Source: Atribacter laminatus (lineage in GTDB: Bacteria; Atribacterota; Atribacteria; Atribacterales; Atribacteraceae). Taken from it: DNA of 64,000 nucleotides. The position numbers and the translations under genes were made by a program. The stretch is from contig NZ_CP065383.1 of NCBI RefSeq assembly GCF_015775515.1, positions 2,294,001 through 2,358,000 on the forward strand, in the 5' to 3' direction. Positions 1 to 11,484 of this stretch are shown here, piece by piece (position 1 is the first letter of the stretch; each line of letters starts with the position of its first letter). The notes below the pieces were generated by a model. The model saw only the letters and a program-made list of their open reading frames with translations, was not told the origin of the DNA and made no database searches.

Positions 1-2
1 CT

Positions 3-518
3 TTTGAAAGCACTTTAAAAGGTCTTGATTACCTCAAACCGGGAAACAAGGTATTGGTAATATCAAGTGATATTCCACTCATCAAAGGAGAGATGATAGA
101 GGACTTCTTTCTCAGATGCAGCAAACAACCTGCTGATTTTTACTATCCGATTGTTCGGAAGGAAGTGTATCAAAAAAAGTTTGGCCAATCAAAAAGAACT
201 TTTGCAAAGTTGACAGAAGGTTCTTTTGGTGGCGGAAATATGTTATTCATTGATCCCACTCTTGTTCAAAAAAAGAGAGAATTTATTTCTCAAGTGATCA
301 GAAACCGCAAAAGTCCTTTTATGATTGCCAGAATATTAGGTTTAAATATCATTTTTAAATATATTTTCAAAAAACTATCAGTCAAAGATATTGAAGATCG
401 AGTCGCAAAGATTTTAGAGATGAAAGGTTTAGCTATCATTACTCCTTATCCAGAGATCAAGTTTGATATCGATTCACCTGAGCATGTGGATATAGCAAGG
501 AAATTTCTTAAAAAATAG
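3..518 (+). CDS. Nucleotidyltransferase (MobA-like NTP transferase), 3' part
   Basis: The reading frame is open to the left edge of the window, so the N-terminus, with the usual nucleotide-binding loop, is missing; 171 codons remain. The segment reading VLVISSDIPLI resembles the metal-binding strand of MobA/GlmU-type nucleotidyltransferases, and the C-terminal YPEIKFDIDSPEHV resembles the 'DIDTPED' segment common near the end of these proteins. The family transfers NMP from an NTP to a sugar phosphate or cofactor; the substrate cannot be told from this fragment. A TTG at 54 could be taken for a start but the upstream frame encodes plausible protein. A 140-base gap separates it from rho. Confidence 0.6.
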   Translation, partial: FESTLKGLDYLKPGNKVLVISSDIPLIKGEMIEDFFLRCSKQPADFYYPIVRKEVYQKKFGQSKRTFAKLTEGSFGGGNMLFIDPTLVQKKREFISQVIRNRKSPFMIARILGLNIIFKYIFKKLSVKDIEDRVAKILEMKGLAIITPYPEIKFDIDSPEHVDIARKFLKK

Positions 519-658
519 TGGTTTAGGCCAAATCCTTTTTTGTTTAATATTCTTACCAACTATTTGAAATTACTGCTTTTTGGATTTACGCATCGATAAA
601 CCAAGCATTGTTTCTAATCCAATGATGTCTTTGAGAAAAACGAGGAGGTACAATTGCA

Positions 659-2020
659 TTGAGTACAGAGAGCAATCAAGTTGATTTAGAATTAGAGGAA
701 AAAGAGTTAGAAAAAGAAAAAGTGCCCGAAAAAGAAAAAACTAGGGCGGAATTGCAGTTTTCTTTAGGTGAATTAAAAATCAAATCCAATAACGAATTGG
801 GTGATATTGCCCAAAAAATGGGTATTGTTGGTTATAGTCGAAAAAGGAAAAGTGAACTGATATTTGAAATATTGAAAAAGGCGACTGAATCGAAAGGTTA
901 TATCTTTAGTGAAGGAATTTTAGAAATAACTATAGAGGGATATGGTTTTCTCCGAACATCAGATGATTTTACTGTTAGTGAAAATGATGTTTACGTTTCA
1001 CCATCTCAAATCAAACGTTTTGCCTTGAGTAGTGGTGATAAGGTTGCAGGACAGGTAAGACCACCAAAAGAAGGGGAAAGATATTATGCCTTGCTTCGAA
1101 TCGAAGCTATTAATGATGAAGATCCAGAGCAAGCCAAAAAAAGACCACTTTTTGAAAACTTAACTCCAATTTTTCCTGATCTTCAATTTGTATTGGAAAC
1201 CAAGCCGAATGAAATTTCTACTCGGATCATCGATCTTTTTTCGCCTATTGGTGTTGGACAGCGAGGCCTTATTGTGGCGCCACCAAAAGCCGGAAAAACC
1301 GTTTTATTAGAAAAAATAGCGAATGGAATTACTACCAATTACCCCAACGTTGTCCTGATAGTATTGTTAATTGATGAACGTCCCGAAGAAGTTACCCAAA
1401 TGGAACGCTCGGTAAAGGGTTTTGTTATTGCTTCAACCTTTGATCAAAAACCAGAAAATCATATACGAGTAGCAGAGCTAACTCTGGAGCGTGCGAAAAG
1501 GTTGGTAGAAGAAGGGAAGGACGTTGTCATTTTACTGGATAGCATTACCCGGCTAGCGCGAACCAATAACTTAGTCGTTCCTAATACCGGAAAAACTCTT
1601 TCGGGAGGAATTGACTCCTCCGCTCTCCATTGGCCAAAAAGATTTTTCGGAGCTGCTCGGAATATCGAAGAAGGTGGAAGTTTGACTATTTTAGCAACTG
1701 CGTTGGTCGAAACCGGATCCCGTATGGATGAAGTTATTTATGAAGAGTTTAAGGGAACTGGGAACATGGAGCTTCATCTTAGCCGAGCTTTATCGGAAAG
1801 TCGAATATTTCCGGCTATTGATATCCATCGATCGGGTACGCGAAAAGAAGAGTTGCTAATTAAGCAAAATGATTTAGAAAGAATTTGGATGCTGAGAAAG
1901 CTATTAGCGAGTGTTGACCAGCAAGAAGGAGCTCAAATGGTTATCGACCGCATGAAAAATACCAAGTCAAATCGAGAGTTTTTGAAAATGATTGATCATG
2001 TATTGAAAAACTCCCGTTAA
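659..2020 (+). CDS. rho: Transcription termination factor Rho
   Basis: RNA-dependent hexameric ATPase that ends transcription. The 453-residue product has an acidic, Glu/Lys-rich start (about 8-30), a Rho_N helical domain (about 32-75), a cold-shock-like RNA-binding domain (about 83-155), and a RecA-type ATPase core with Walker A APPKAGKT near 207-215, [10 protein letters not shown] near 239 and the conserved stretch [19 protein letters not shown] near 325. The start is TTG at 659, chosen for the AGGAGGT ribosome site 9 bases upstream. One oddity is a Trp before PKRFF, where most Rho proteins have Arg or Lys. It heads the rho-rpmE block, and rpmE has its own promoter just downstream. Confidence 0.97.
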   Translation: MSTESNQVDLELEEKELEKEKVPEKEKTRAELQFSLGELKIKSNNELGDIAQKMGIVGYSRKRKSELIFEILKKATESKGYIFSEGILEITIEGYGFLRTSDDFTVSENDVYVSPSQIKRFALSSGDKVAGQVRPPKEGERYYALLRIEAINDEDPEQAKKRPLFENLTPIFPDLQFVLETKPNEISTRIIDLFSPIGVGQRGLIVAPPKAGKTVLLEKIANGITTNYPNVVLIVLLIDERPEEVTQMERSVKGFVIASTFDQKPENHIRVAELTLERAKRLVEEGKDVVILLDSITRLARTNNLVVPNTGKTLSGGIDSSALHWPKRFFGAARNIEEGGSLTILATALVETGSRMDEVIYEEFKGTGNMELHLSRALSESRIFPAIDIHRSGTRKEELLIKQNDLERIWMLRKLLASVDQQEGAQMVIDRMKNTKSNREFLKMIDHVLKNSR

Positions 2021-2022
2021 CT

Positions 2023-2052
2023 TTGACACTTAAAATTAGTATGTGATATAAT
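2023..2052 (+). promoter_or_regulatory. Consensus sigma-70/A promoter for rpmE
   Basis: TTGACA at 2023-2028 and TATAAT at 2047-2052, separated by 18 bases, are perfect matches to both housekeeping hexamers. It starts three bases after the rho stop codon and leaves a leader of about 120 bases before rpmE. Confidence 0.75.
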
Positions 2053-2182
2053 ACCCAGCGCTTTTCAAATCATTTTTGTTCGTACTGCAATTCGTTATGT
2101 ATTAAAAGTATTAGTGAATAATATTCTTTAAAAAAATATTGATACCTAAATACTTAAAGCAGAATTGGGTGAGGTGATAACA

Positions 2183-2389
2183 ATGAAAAAAGGTATACAT
2201 CCCGATTACAAAGAAACGCGAGTAATTTGCGCTTGTGGAAATAGTTTTGTAACTCGTTCCACAAAAGTTCCAGAAATACGAGTGGAAATCTGTGCTAGCT
2301 GTCACCCGTTCTTTACTGGACAACAAAAATTAATCGATACTGCTGGTCGAGTTGAGAAATTCCGGGCAAAATACGGCGACAATTTTTAG
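2183..2389 (+). CDS. rpmE: Ribosomal protein L31
   Basis: Large-subunit ribosomal protein L31 of the zinc-binding (C+) type: 68 residues starting MKKGIHPDY, with CxC at Cys16/Cys18 and CxxC at Cys37/Cys40 forming the zinc ribbon. ATG 2183 is preferred over an upstream in-frame TTG because GAGGTGA lies 6-10 bases before it and because L31 proteins normally begin with this segment. It has its own strong promoter upstream and a stem-loop with a T run downstream, so it is probably a single-gene unit. Confidence 0.95.
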   Translation: MKKGIHPDYKETRVICACGNSFVTRSTKVPEIRVEICASCHPFFTGQQKLIDTAGRVEKFRAKYGDNF

Positions 2390-2410
2390 TTGCAGTTTCG
2401 AGAAGAATTT

Positions 2411-2450
2411 AAAAAAGGGTAGTGTGTATAATTTACATGCTCCCTTTTTT
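2411..2450 (+). terminator. Intrinsic terminator after rpmE
   Basis: An A-rich 5' arm ending in GGG (2411-2419) pairs with CCC followed by seven T (2442 onward); an inner TGTA/TACA pairing extends the stem. Lies 22 bases after the rpmE stop codon. Confidence 0.65.
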
Positions 2451-2745
2451 TATTGGAATAAAAAAGTTATAGCTAATGAAAGACAATGAAAGTTGATCTC
2501 CTTAAACATTAGATTGCTGTTTATACCCATCGTGACGTAGCATAAAAAGGAAATATTTTCCCTCTTGCCTTGTTCTATTTCTAATGTGGAAAAAGGGAAA
2601 AATAGAAAGCGCATTAAGCAGACCGGAAATTCTTTACTGATTTTAATTTCTCTTTCATCGTGGGAAAATGTTGGAATGGGAATGAAACTGATACCCATCA
2701 ATAAATGCTCGTTATTCATTATTGTTTTAAAAAAGGAATAGAGCT
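2451..2745. other. Intergenic region between rpmE and thyX
   Basis: About 295 bases follow the rpmE terminator. I see no coding frame with protein-like composition, no clear hairpin and no member of the repeat families found elsewhere in the window. It probably holds the thyX promoter, but no convincing hexamers stand out. The 89-codon reverse-strand frame here has no family resemblance or ribosome site. Confidence 0.4.
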
Positions 2746-3402
2746 ATGAATGTAAGGCTCATAAGTTCAACCCCGAATCCAGAACTGACCATCGCGAGAG
2801 CTGCAAGACTCTGCTATCGAAGCGGTTATGATGAAGATATGACGATAGAGAAAGCTCAAAAATTGATACGTGAAATCGTTGCCCGTGGTCATGAGTCGGT
2901 TTTAGAGCACGCTTCCTTTACCTTCCTAATTGAAGGAATTTCACGAGCTGCTTCACATCAATTGGTTCGCCATCGTTTAGCAACCTATTCACAACAAAGT
3001 CAACGATATATAAATTTTAAAAATCCCGAATTTATCGTTCCGCCTTCAATTAAGGAAAATAAAACTTTAATGAATTATTTTTTGGAGCAAAACAGGAAAA
3101 GTTCTAATATATATCAAGAGATGATTAAGATGGGAATACCGGAAGAAGATGCTCGTTATATCTTACCTCAGGCTGTTGCCAGTAAGATTGTATTAACGGC
3201 TAATGCACGTGAGTATCTCCATATTTTAAAACTTCGGCTTTGTACTCGGGCTCAGTGGGAAATAAGAAGTGTTGCTATGGAGATATTAAAAATTTTGAAA
3301 GAATTGGCACCAACTGTTTTTGAAAATGCCGGTCCGCCGTGTGCAACCGGAATCTGCCCCGAAGGGGATAAAGGATGTGGACATCCGTGGAACAAAAAAT
3401 AA
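2746..3402 (+). CDS. thyX: FAD-dependent thymidylate synthase ThyX
   Basis: Makes dTMP from dUMP using methylenetetrahydrofolate and reduced FAD. The 218-residue product holds the ThyX signature RHRx7S as RHRLATYSQQS at about residues 75-85, and downstream NAREYLHILKLRLCTRAQWEIR, which resembles the C-terminal substrate-binding region of the family. The C-terminus is Cys/Gly-rich ([19 protein letters not shown]), as in many bacterial ThyX proteins. The stop codon overlaps the start of the next gene by 28 bases, suggesting co-transcription with the YqhQ-like gene, prfA and prmC. Confidence 0.96.
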   Translation: MNVRLISSTPNPELTIARAARLCYRSGYDEDMTIEKAQKLIREIVARGHESVLEHASFTFLIEGISRAASHQLVRHRLATYSQQSQRYINFKNPEFIVPPSIKENKTLMNYFLEQNRKSSNIYQEMIKMGIPEEDARYILPQAVASKIVLTANAREYLHILKLRLCTRAQWEIRSVAMEILKILKELAPTVFENAGPPCATGICPEGDKGCGHPWNKK

Positions 3403-4280
3403 AACCAGAAAAATGTGAAAAGCATAATGTGGGAGGGCAAGCAATAATAGAGGGGGTTATGATGAGAAGCCCCTGGAAAATTTCAATAGCAGTCAGGAAA
3501 CCCAATGGCACAATAGTTACTGATATTAAAGAGAAACCGATTTTATCAAAAACGAATAAATTTTTTGCTTTACCAATTGTTCGCGGAGTTGTCAATATGG
3601 TTGACTCACTCATCATTGGATTGAAAGCTTTATCTCTGTCAGCAACCTTGGCTATGGATGAAGAAGAGGAAAAGCTATCGGCTTTTGATCTCAGTATTGC
3701 CATGCTACTTGCTTTTGGTTTGTTTGTAGGATTGTTTATCGCACTTCCGACTTTTCTGACCTCTCGTATTGACCACTATATTCATTCGACAATTCTTTAC
3801 AATATTGTCGAAGGGTTGATCCGGGTTACTATTTTTTTATTATATCTATATATTATTTCTCGAATGAAAGATATTAAAAGAATTTTTGAATACCATGGAG
3901 CAGAACACAAAACAATATTTGCTTACGAAAATGGTAAAGAACTAACATTAGAAAATATTCGAAAATATACCACCCATCATCCCCGTTGTGGGACCAATTG
4001 GCTTATGATTGTTATGATTATAAGCATTTTTATTTTTTCCTTTTTAGGCCGTCCAGGAATAATAACTAGAATCATTAGCCGGGTTGCTCTCATACCTATA
4101 GTTGCAGGCTTAGCTTATGAAGCAATTCGCCTTTTGTCAAAATATCAAGATCGTGGTTTGGCGAATATATTAGCCTATCCTGGTTTGCTCCTTCAAAGAA
4201 TTACCACCCAAGAACCGGACGATTCACAGTTAGAAGTCGCTGTTGCAGCTTTAAAAGGAAGTCTTAAAGAGGAGTGTTAG
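3375..4280 (+). CDS. DUF1385 membrane protein (YqhQ-like)
   Basis: A 301-residue protein of the DUF1385/YqhQ family: near the N-terminus [14 protein letters not shown], in the middle [15 protein letters not shown] followed by HHPRCGTNW, which are the family hallmarks. Hydrophobic segments near residues 112-135, 145-165, 205-225 and 230-245 indicate an integral membrane protein. The conserved His, Glu and Cys suggest a metal site, but no reaction is established. In Firmicutes a homologue usually sits directly upstream of prfA, as here (1-base gap). The start ATG overlaps thyX by 28 bases and is the only good candidate before the conserved block. Confidence 0.85.
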   Translation: MWTSVEQKIKPEKCEKHNVGGQAIIEGVMMRSPWKISIAVRKPNGTIVTDIKEKPILSKTNKFFALPIVRGVVNMVDSLIIGLKALSLSATLAMDEEEEKLSAFDLSIAMLLAFGLFVGLFIALPTFLTSRIDHYIHSTILYNIVEGLIRVTIFLLYLYIISRMKDIKRIFEYHGAEHKTIFAYENGKELTLENIRKYTTHHPRCGTNWLMIVMIISIFIFSFLGRPGIITRIISRVALIPIVAGLAYEAIRLLSKYQDRGLANILAYPGLLLQRITTQEPDDSQLEVAVAALKGSLKEEC

Positions 4281-4281
4281 T

Positions 4282-5352
4282 ATGTGGCAAAATAAAGCTG
4301 AGGAGATAAACAACCGATATCTTGAGCTCACTCATCTACTGTCAGATCCAAAAATTACTCAAGATTTACAACGTTATCGTCAGCTCACCAAAGCTATTTC
4401 CGGAATTGAAGAAACTGCCAAAAAGTATCAGGAATATCTAGCAGCCCAGAAGAATTTAGAAGAAGATAGAAATTTTCTTAAAACTGAGCAGGATTCCGAT
4501 TTACGTGAGCTGTTAGAAGAGGAAATAATGGGTCTAGAAAAAAAAATTATGGTACTGGAGGAAGAGATTAAATATTTACTCATTCCCCGTGACCCAAATG
4601 ATGAAAGAAATACTCTCGTAGAAATACGAGCTGGAACCGGAGGAGAGGAAGCAGCCCTATTTGTTTCCAACCTTTTTAGAATGTACTCCCGCTTTGCTGA
4701 AAGTCAGGGATGGAAGTGCGAAGTAATGAGCACCAACCCGACCGAACTTGGTGGTTTCAAGGAAATTATCTTTGCCGTAGAAGGTGATAGTGCTTATAGC
4801 AAATTCAAATATGAGAGTGGAGTTCATCGAGTTCAAAGAGTTCCAATCACCGAAGCCGGCGGGAGAATACACACTTCAACTGTAACTGTAGCGGTTCTCC
4901 CTGAAGCTGAAGATGTCGACATCGATATCAATCCGGAAGAATTACGCATTGATGTATATCGTTCATCTGGTCATGGTGGTCAAAGCGTTAATACAACCGA
5001 TTCAGCAGTGAGGATAACTCATCTTCCTACCGGCATGATGGTTACTTGCCAGGATGAAAAATCACAGCATAAAAATAAAGCCAAAGCGCTGAGAATTCTT
5101 CGTTCAAGACTTTTAGAAATTGAACAGCAAAAACAAAAAGACGAAATCGATCGCGATCGAAGGTCACAAATCGGGAGCGGAGAAAGAAGTGAAAGAATTC
5201 GTACCTACAATTATCCTCAAAATAGAGTAACCGACCATCGAATCAATTTAACTCTTTATAAGCTGGATCTGATCTTGGAAGGTGATCTTAACGAGGTTAT
5301 TGAATCCCTGGCTGCTGAAGAAAGAATGAGAATGTTAGAGAAAGTGGGATAA
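4282..5352 (+). CDS. prfA: Peptide chain release factor 1
   Basis: Recognises UAA/UAG and releases the finished peptide from the ribosome. The 356 residues comprise an N-terminal coiled region, the codon-recognition motif of the PxT type (Pro188-Ile-Thr190), which marks RF1 rather than RF2, and the catalytic Gly232-Gly233-Gln234 in [13 protein letters not shown] 4282 is preceded by GAGGAG. Lies 3 bases before prmC, whose product would methylate the GGQ glutamine. Confidence 0.97.
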   Translation: MWQNKAEEINNRYLELTHLLSDPKITQDLQRYRQLTKAISGIEETAKKYQEYLAAQKNLEEDRNFLKTEQDSDLRELLEEEIMGLEKKIMVLEEEIKYLLIPRDPNDERNTLVEIRAGTGGEEAALFVSNLFRMYSRFAESQGWKCEVMSTNPTELGGFKEIIFAVEGDSAYSKFKYESGVHRVQRVPITEAGGRIHTSTVTVAVLPEAEDVDIDINPEELRIDVYRSSGHGGQSVNTTDSAVRITHLPTGMMVTCQDEKSQHKNKAKALRILRSRLLEIEQQKQKDEIDRDRRSQIGSGERSERIRTYNYPQNRVTDHRINLTLYKLDLILEGDLNEVIESLAAEERMRMLEKVG

Positions 5353-5355
5353 ATC

Positions 5356-6222
5356 ATGTCAAAAGTGAGAGACATTTGGAGTCACCTGGTTCTCACTTTA
5401 CGTGAACATAATCTTCCAGCATCCACTCGCGAAGCTCGTTTTTTACTGGCCGGGGTTCTTTCTGTTTCACCTTCTCACATTTACCTCTATTGGGATCAGG
5501 ATTTATCTGTTGAAAAGACTGAGCAACTCAATACCATGGTAGAAGAACGCCTCAAGGGAGTTCCTCTACAATACATACTGAAAGAATGGGAGTTTTTTTC
5601 CCTTCATTTTTGTATGGAAAAAGGAGTTTTTATACCGAGGTTGGATACTGAATCATGGTTGGAGGAGGCGATTCTTTCCATAAGGTCTCGATTTGATACC
5701 CAACCTGTTGTAGTTTGTGACCTTTGTTGTGGTTCGGGAGTGATCGGTCTTACCATTGCTTATTGGTTGACTGAAACAAGAGTTGTAGCAATCGATCGAT
5801 CGGAATTAGCTTGTTTTTTAACCAGAAAAAATGCCTATAAACTGGGTTTAGAAGAACGAGTATCAATATGGCGGTCGGATTTATTCAATGATATCCAAAC
5901 TATTGATGAATTGCAATTTGATTTTATCCTGTCAAATCCTCCTTACGTGAAGGAAAAAGAGTGGAATTCCTTAGCTTCTGAGATACGTCTTTACGAACCA
6001 AAGGATGCGTTGGTTTCAGGTCCAGATGGATTGGATCTTATCAATCGTATCTTATATGAATCACCCCCTTATTTGAAAAGCCAGGGTTGCCTTTATATCG
6101 AACATGATCCTTCCCAGGTAGAGGAAATTGAAAACATCTCCATAGATACTCAATTTATTAAGGAGAAAGTCATTTTTGATTATCAGAAAAGACCACGAGC
6201 TACGGTTTTTATCCGAAAGTGA
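5356..6222 (+). CDS. prmC: Release factor glutamine N5-methyltransferase
   Basis: SAM-dependent enzyme that methylates the Gln of the GGQ motif in release factors. The 288-residue product has the N-terminal helical substrate-binding domain (1-85), a SAM-binding motif I reading DLCCGSGVIG (about 122-131; most relatives have DLGTGSG) and the catalytic N-P-P-Y at 194-197. It starts 3 bases after the prfA stop, so it is translationally coupled to its substrate gene. Confidence 0.93.
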   Translation: MSKVRDIWSHLVLTLREHNLPASTREARFLLAGVLSVSPSHIYLYWDQDLSVEKTEQLNTMVEERLKGVPLQYILKEWEFFSLHFCMEKGVFIPRLDTESWLEEAILSIRSRFDTQPVVVCDLCCGSGVIGLTIAYWLTETRVVAIDRSELACFLTRKNAYKLGLEERVSIWRSDLFNDIQTIDELQFDFILSNPPYVKEKEWNSLASEIRLYEPKDALVSGPDGLDLINRILYESPPYLKSQGCLYIEHDPSQVEEIENISIDTQFIKEKVIFDYQKRPRATVFIRK

Positions 6223-6280
6223 AAAGAGAAAGCTTGCACTTTTTCTTGGAGCTCGACGAGGAGGAAAATAACGAATTAAA

Positions 6281-6440
6281 AATCAATCTCCCCCATTAGC
6301 AAAGTATGTTAAAAGGAGGGGAATTTTTTTAAATATTCCGTCTCACCTTAATCCTCTCTCACTAGGGGAGAGAAAAAAGAAAATAATTAATATTTCCATC
6401 TCTCTTGATGAGAAAAAGAGGAATGAGGGTGAAAAAGAGA
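6281..6440. repeat. Dispersed intergenic repeats upstream of rpiB
   Basis: The 308-base gap between prmC and rpiB holds imperfect palindromes of two kinds. At 6281-6345 there is AATCAATCTCCCCC, AGCAAAG, GGAGGGGA, then a T run and ATTCCGTC; the same order recurs at 57373-57432 and 62605-62668. At 6345-6435 are CTCTCACTAGGGGAGAG and a decayed 'TCTCTTGATGAGA...GAATGAGGGTGAAA' unit like those near 46850 and 63031. No gene is seen. Confidence 0.6.
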
Positions 6441-6530
6441 TTACGTGATATTTTTAACTTATAAATACTGATGGGGTAGACAAAATAGTAGGAATAATAG
6501 TATTCTTTTCAAAGGAGGTTCCATTAAACG

Positions 6531-6971
6531 ATGAAAATAGCGTTAGGTTGCGACCATGGTGGTTATGAACTTAAGGAAGATTTGAAGAATTATTTAGAAG
6601 AACAAGGCCATGAAGTTGTTGATTATGGGACCAATAGCCCTGAGATGGTTGATTATCCTGATATTGTATTTCCCCTGGCTAAAGACGTGGCCAATGGCAA
6701 ATGTGAAAAAGGAATTATCTGTTGTGGGACAGGAGTCGGTGTCTCAATAGCTGCGAATAAAGTTTATGGAATTCGAGCAGCCAACTGTCATGATACTTTT
6801 TCAGCGAGAGCTTCGAGGGAACATAATGATGCCAATATTCTTACCCTCGGAGGCAGAGTAATTGGAAAAGGCTTAGCACAAGAAATTGTTCAAGTATGGT
6901 TAAAATCAGAATTTATCGAAGGAAGACATCTGAGGCGCATTAATAAAATCTCAGACTACGAAAAGCAATGA
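6531..6971 (+). CDS. rpiB: Ribose 5-phosphate isomerase B
   Basis: Interconverts ribose 5-phosphate and ribulose 5-phosphate in the pentose phosphate pathway. 146 residues of the RpiB/LacAB fold, with GCDHGG (Asp8, His9) at the N-terminus, the catalytic cysteine in [14 protein letters not shown] (Cys64/Cys65), and R-A-A-x-C-H-D. A strong AAAGGAGGT lies 8-10 bases before the ATG. Related enzymes act on allose 6-phosphate or galactose 6-phosphate, but the general RpiB role is most likely. Its last four bases overlap the start of the deaminase gene (ATGA). Confidence 0.93.
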   Translation: MKIALGCDHGGYELKEDLKNYLEEQGHEVVDYGTNSPEMVDYPDIVFPLAKDVANGKCEKGIICCGTGVGVSIAANKVYGIRAANCHDTFSARASREHNDANILTLGGRVIGKGLAQEIVQVWLKSEFIEGRHLRRINKISDYEKQ

Positions 6972-7429
6972 ACTCTCGACCGGATTGGGATGAATATTTT
7001 ATGGCAATCGCCGAGTTGGTTAGTACTCGGTCAACCTGTTTAAGAAGAAAAGTTGGAGCCGTTCTGGTTCTCGATAGAAGGATTCTAGCGACTGGTTATA
7101 ATGGAGCTCCCAGTGGTTTGGCACATTGCACCCCGGAGACCTGTTTGCGAGGTAAAAGGCAAATTCCTTCAGGGAGTCAGCAGGAACTCTGTCGTGGATT
7201 ACATGCTGAGCAAAATGTTATAATACAAGCAGCCCTTCATGGGGTCAGTACCAGAAAATCAATTCTATATTGTACTCACAAACCTTGTTCGCTTTGTGCT
7301 AAAATGATAATCAATGCTGGGATTTCGAGGATTGTCTATCAAAATCCCTATCCCGATCCATTGGGAGATGAATTGATAAACGAGGCTGGTTTAGAAGTTT
7401 GTATATTTAAAGGTGGGTGCGAATCGTGA
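6968..7429 (+). CDS. dCMP deaminase (ComEB-type)
   Basis: Zinc-dependent deaminase converting dCMP to dUMP, which would feed the dUMP-using ThyX encoded upstream. The 153-residue product has the zinc-binding and proton-shuttle motif His79-Ala-Glu81 and Pro106-Cys107-x-x-Cys110, typical of cytidine/deoxycytidylate deaminases, plus the [17 protein letters not shown] strand. Start codon overlaps the rpiB stop, and its own stop overlaps the next start. Confidence 0.92.
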   Translation: MNSRPDWDEYFMAIAELVSTRSTCLRRKVGAVLVLDRRILATGYNGAPSGLAHCTPETCLRGKRQIPSGSQQELCRGLHAEQNVIIQAALHGVSTRKSILYCTHKPCSLCAKMIINAGISRIVYQNPYPDPLGDELINEAGLEVCIFKGGCES

Positions 7430-8484
7430 CATTTCTTCATTTAATCGTGGCAAGTTTAGGAGCTTTTTTCCTTTCTTTCTTCTTTACGCCATTGATTATG
7501 AAGTTTTGCCAAAAAAAGAACCTTCTTGATCAACCAGATGGAAACCGTAAAATTCACAATACACCGAAATCTCGCTTAGGGGGAGTGGCGGTTGCAGGTT
7601 CCTTCTTTATTTCTCTTCTCCTATTCCGTTCTTTTCTGCCGTACCCAATGTCTTTTTGGTATATATTAGGATTAGCATTAATTTTTCTAACCGGTTTTTT
7701 TGATGATATTTTTAATTTACCACCCTGGAGCAAGATAGTTGGTCTTGGGATAGGTACTCTTATTCTTATTTTTGATGGAGTAATTATAGAGTTTATTACT
7801 CTACCATGGAATGTTCTTTGGTACATTGGGATTTGGGGAATTCCCTTTACTTTCTTCTGGATTTTAGGGATTACAAATTCCTTAAATCTTATCGATGGAA
7901 TGGATGGTTTATCCAGTGGAATTGCCGCAATTGCTGCCTGTACTTTAGGGATCATTGCTCTACAACACGGTAGATGGGAATCAGCTCTTATTTCTTTTTT
8001 ACTTATGGGTTCTGCAATTGGATTTCTTCCTTATAATTTTCCTCCAGCTAAAATATTTATTGGTGATGGAGGAGCGCTCTTTTTTGGGGGAGTTTTAGCG
8101 ACGGTATCGGTGGAAGGAGCTCTTAAAAGTGCAACAACTTTTACTTTAGCTGTTCCTATCCTTATTCTGGGGATTCCAATTCTCGATACATTTTTTGCCA
8201 TTGTTCGTAGGAAAAAGAATAAACTACCGATTACCAGGCCGGATCGTGGTCATCTTCATCACCGGTTATTAGAAAAGGGTTTAACCCAACGAGAAGTTAT
8301 TTTACTTGTATATTTAATTAGTGCCAGCCTCAGCGTCCTGGCCATTTTAATTGACCGCTTCTTAGCGAATAGCACCTATTCTCTCCTGCTCACCTTAACA
8401 TTATTCTATGTCTCTTGGAAATGGGGAAAACATTTAGGTGTAACGGAGCTTTCATGTGGGACTCAAAGAACAGAAAAAGTTTAA
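7426..8484 (+). CDS. Undecaprenyl-phosphate sugar-1-phosphate transferase (WecA/TagO/MraY family)
   Basis: Integral membrane enzyme that moves a sugar 1-phosphate, probably GlcNAc-1-P, from a UDP-sugar onto undecaprenyl phosphate to begin a surface glycan. About ten hydrophobic segments; family motifs are [10 protein letters not shown] near residue 35, [12 protein letters not shown] near 90, [14 protein letters not shown] near 150, [12 protein letters not shown] near 210 and the GHLHHRL loop near 280. GTG 7426 is chosen because AGGTGG lies 9 bases upstream; a GTG at 7417 would add three residues. It overlaps wecB, which makes ManNAc precursors, so both likely serve one glycan pathway. Confidence 0.9.
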   Translation: MTFLHLIVASLGAFFLSFFFTPLIMKFCQKKNLLDQPDGNRKIHNTPKSRLGGVAVAGSFFISLLLFRSFLPYPMSFWYILGLALIFLTGFFDDIFNLPPWSKIVGLGIGTLILIFDGVIIEFITLPWNVLWYIGIWGIPFTFFWILGITNSLNLIDGMDGLSSGIAAIAACTLGIIALQHGRWESALISFLLMGSAIGFLPYNFPPAKIFIGDGGALFFGGVLATVSVEGALKSATTFTLAVPILILGIPILDTFFAIVRRKKNKLPITRPDRGHLHHRLLEKGLTQREVILLVYLISASLSVLAILIDRFLANSTYSLLLTLTLFYVSWKWGKHLGVTELSCGTQRTEKV

Positions 8485-9616
8485 AATTGCATTCATTGCA
8501 GGAACCCGCCCTGAAATAATAAAAACCGCACCGGTTTATCTTGCCCTTGCTCATCACCAAGATTTTGAACCGGTTTTTATTAATACCGGACAACACCAGG
8601 AAATGTCTCATATGTTTTTAAGCTTATTCAATATTATTCCTGATTATGACCTTAATATTATGAAACACGGGCAATCACTCAGCTTTTTAACTGCATCTAT
8701 TCTTCAGGAATTAGAAACTGTTCTTCAAAGTGTAAATCCCAATTGGATTTTGGTTCAAGGTGATACGACATCGGCGTTCTGTGGTGCCTTATCGGCTTTT
8801 TATCAAAAAATTCCTGTTGGTCATATCGAAGCTGGGCTTCGTACTGGGGATATCTACAGTCCCTTCCCCGAAGAAATGAATCGAATTCTTGTTGGTCGTA
8901 TGAGTGCTTTTCATTTTGCTCCAACCCATAAAGCTAAAGATAACCTACTCAAGGAAGGGATCCCCCCACATAAGATAGTGGTTACTGGGAATACCGTTGT
9001 TGATGCGCTTCATTGGATTCAATCTCAAGATAAATGCCTTACACCTTCAGAAATAAATCGTTTTTTGCTCTCAAATCCGGACCAGAGGTTGGTTCTAATT
9101 ACCGCTCATCGGAGAGAAAATTGGGAAGGTGGAATTGCGAATATTGCAGAAGCGATATCTCGATTAGCTAATCGTTTTCCAGAAATCATATTCGTTTTTT
9201 CGGTTCATCCGAATCCGGTAGTCAGGGACCAGATTTACGCAATTCTATCCAACAAGACAAACGTCTTTCTCCATGATCCACTTGACTATATTGATTTTAT
9301 AAAAGTGTTGAGTCGGAGCGAATTAGCGATTAGCGATTCAGGAGGAGTACAGGAAGAAGCACCATCTTTGGGGATTCCGGTTATTATCACCCGGACAGCA
9401 ACCGAAAGACCTGAGATTCTCGGAACTGGATTGGGATATTTAGCCGGAACGGATCAAGAAGCTATTATTCAAATAGCTACTGAATTGCTCACACAAAAAA
9501 AGAAAAAAGAAGCTAAAAATATCTTTGGAGACGGTTTTTCTTCTCAAAGAATTGTTCAAGCCCTTCTTTTTTCCCTGAGTAGGTCAAAAACGAAACCGGA
9601 TGATTATTATTGTTGA
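8456..9616 (+). CDS. wecB: UDP-N-acetylglucosamine 2-epimerase (non-hydrolysing)
   Basis: Interconverts UDP-GlcNAc and UDP-ManNAc for cell-surface polysaccharide. The 386-residue GT-B-fold product has TGQHQEM near 43-49, QGDTTSAF near 100, HIEAGLRTGDIYSPFPEEMNR near 122-142, the catalytic-region histidine in ITAHRRENW near 214, and DSGGVQEEAPSLG near 288-300. It starts with GTG inside the end of the previous gene, preceded by CGGAG. Its TGA stop at 9614-9616 directly abuts the stop codon of the convergent atpC. Confidence 0.95.
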   Translation: MGLKEQKKFKIAFIAGTRPEIIKTAPVYLALAHHQDFEPVFINTGQHQEMSHMFLSLFNIIPDYDLNIMKHGQSLSFLTASILQELETVLQSVNPNWILVQGDTTSAFCGALSAFYQKIPVGHIEAGLRTGDIYSPFPEEMNRILVGRMSAFHFAPTHKAKDNLLKEGIPPHKIVVTGNTVVDALHWIQSQDKCLTPSEINRFLLSNPDQRLVLITAHRRENWEGGIANIAEAISRLANRFPEIIFVFSVHPNPVVRDQIYAILSNKTNVFLHDPLDYIDFIKVLSRSELAISDSGGVQEEAPSLGIPVIITRTATERPEILGTGLGYLAGTDQEAIIQIATELLTQKKKKEAKNIFGDGFSSQRIVQALLFSLSRSKTKPDDYYC

Positions 9617-11448
<1,832 letters not shown>

Positions 11449-11484
11449 TTATTTCACTCTTTCAAAAATATTTGTTATTTGGAT

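Noticed and set aside
2450-2719. 89-codon reverse-strand frame between rpmE and thyX
   Set aside because: No ribosome site, no family resemblance, and it runs into the rpmE terminator.
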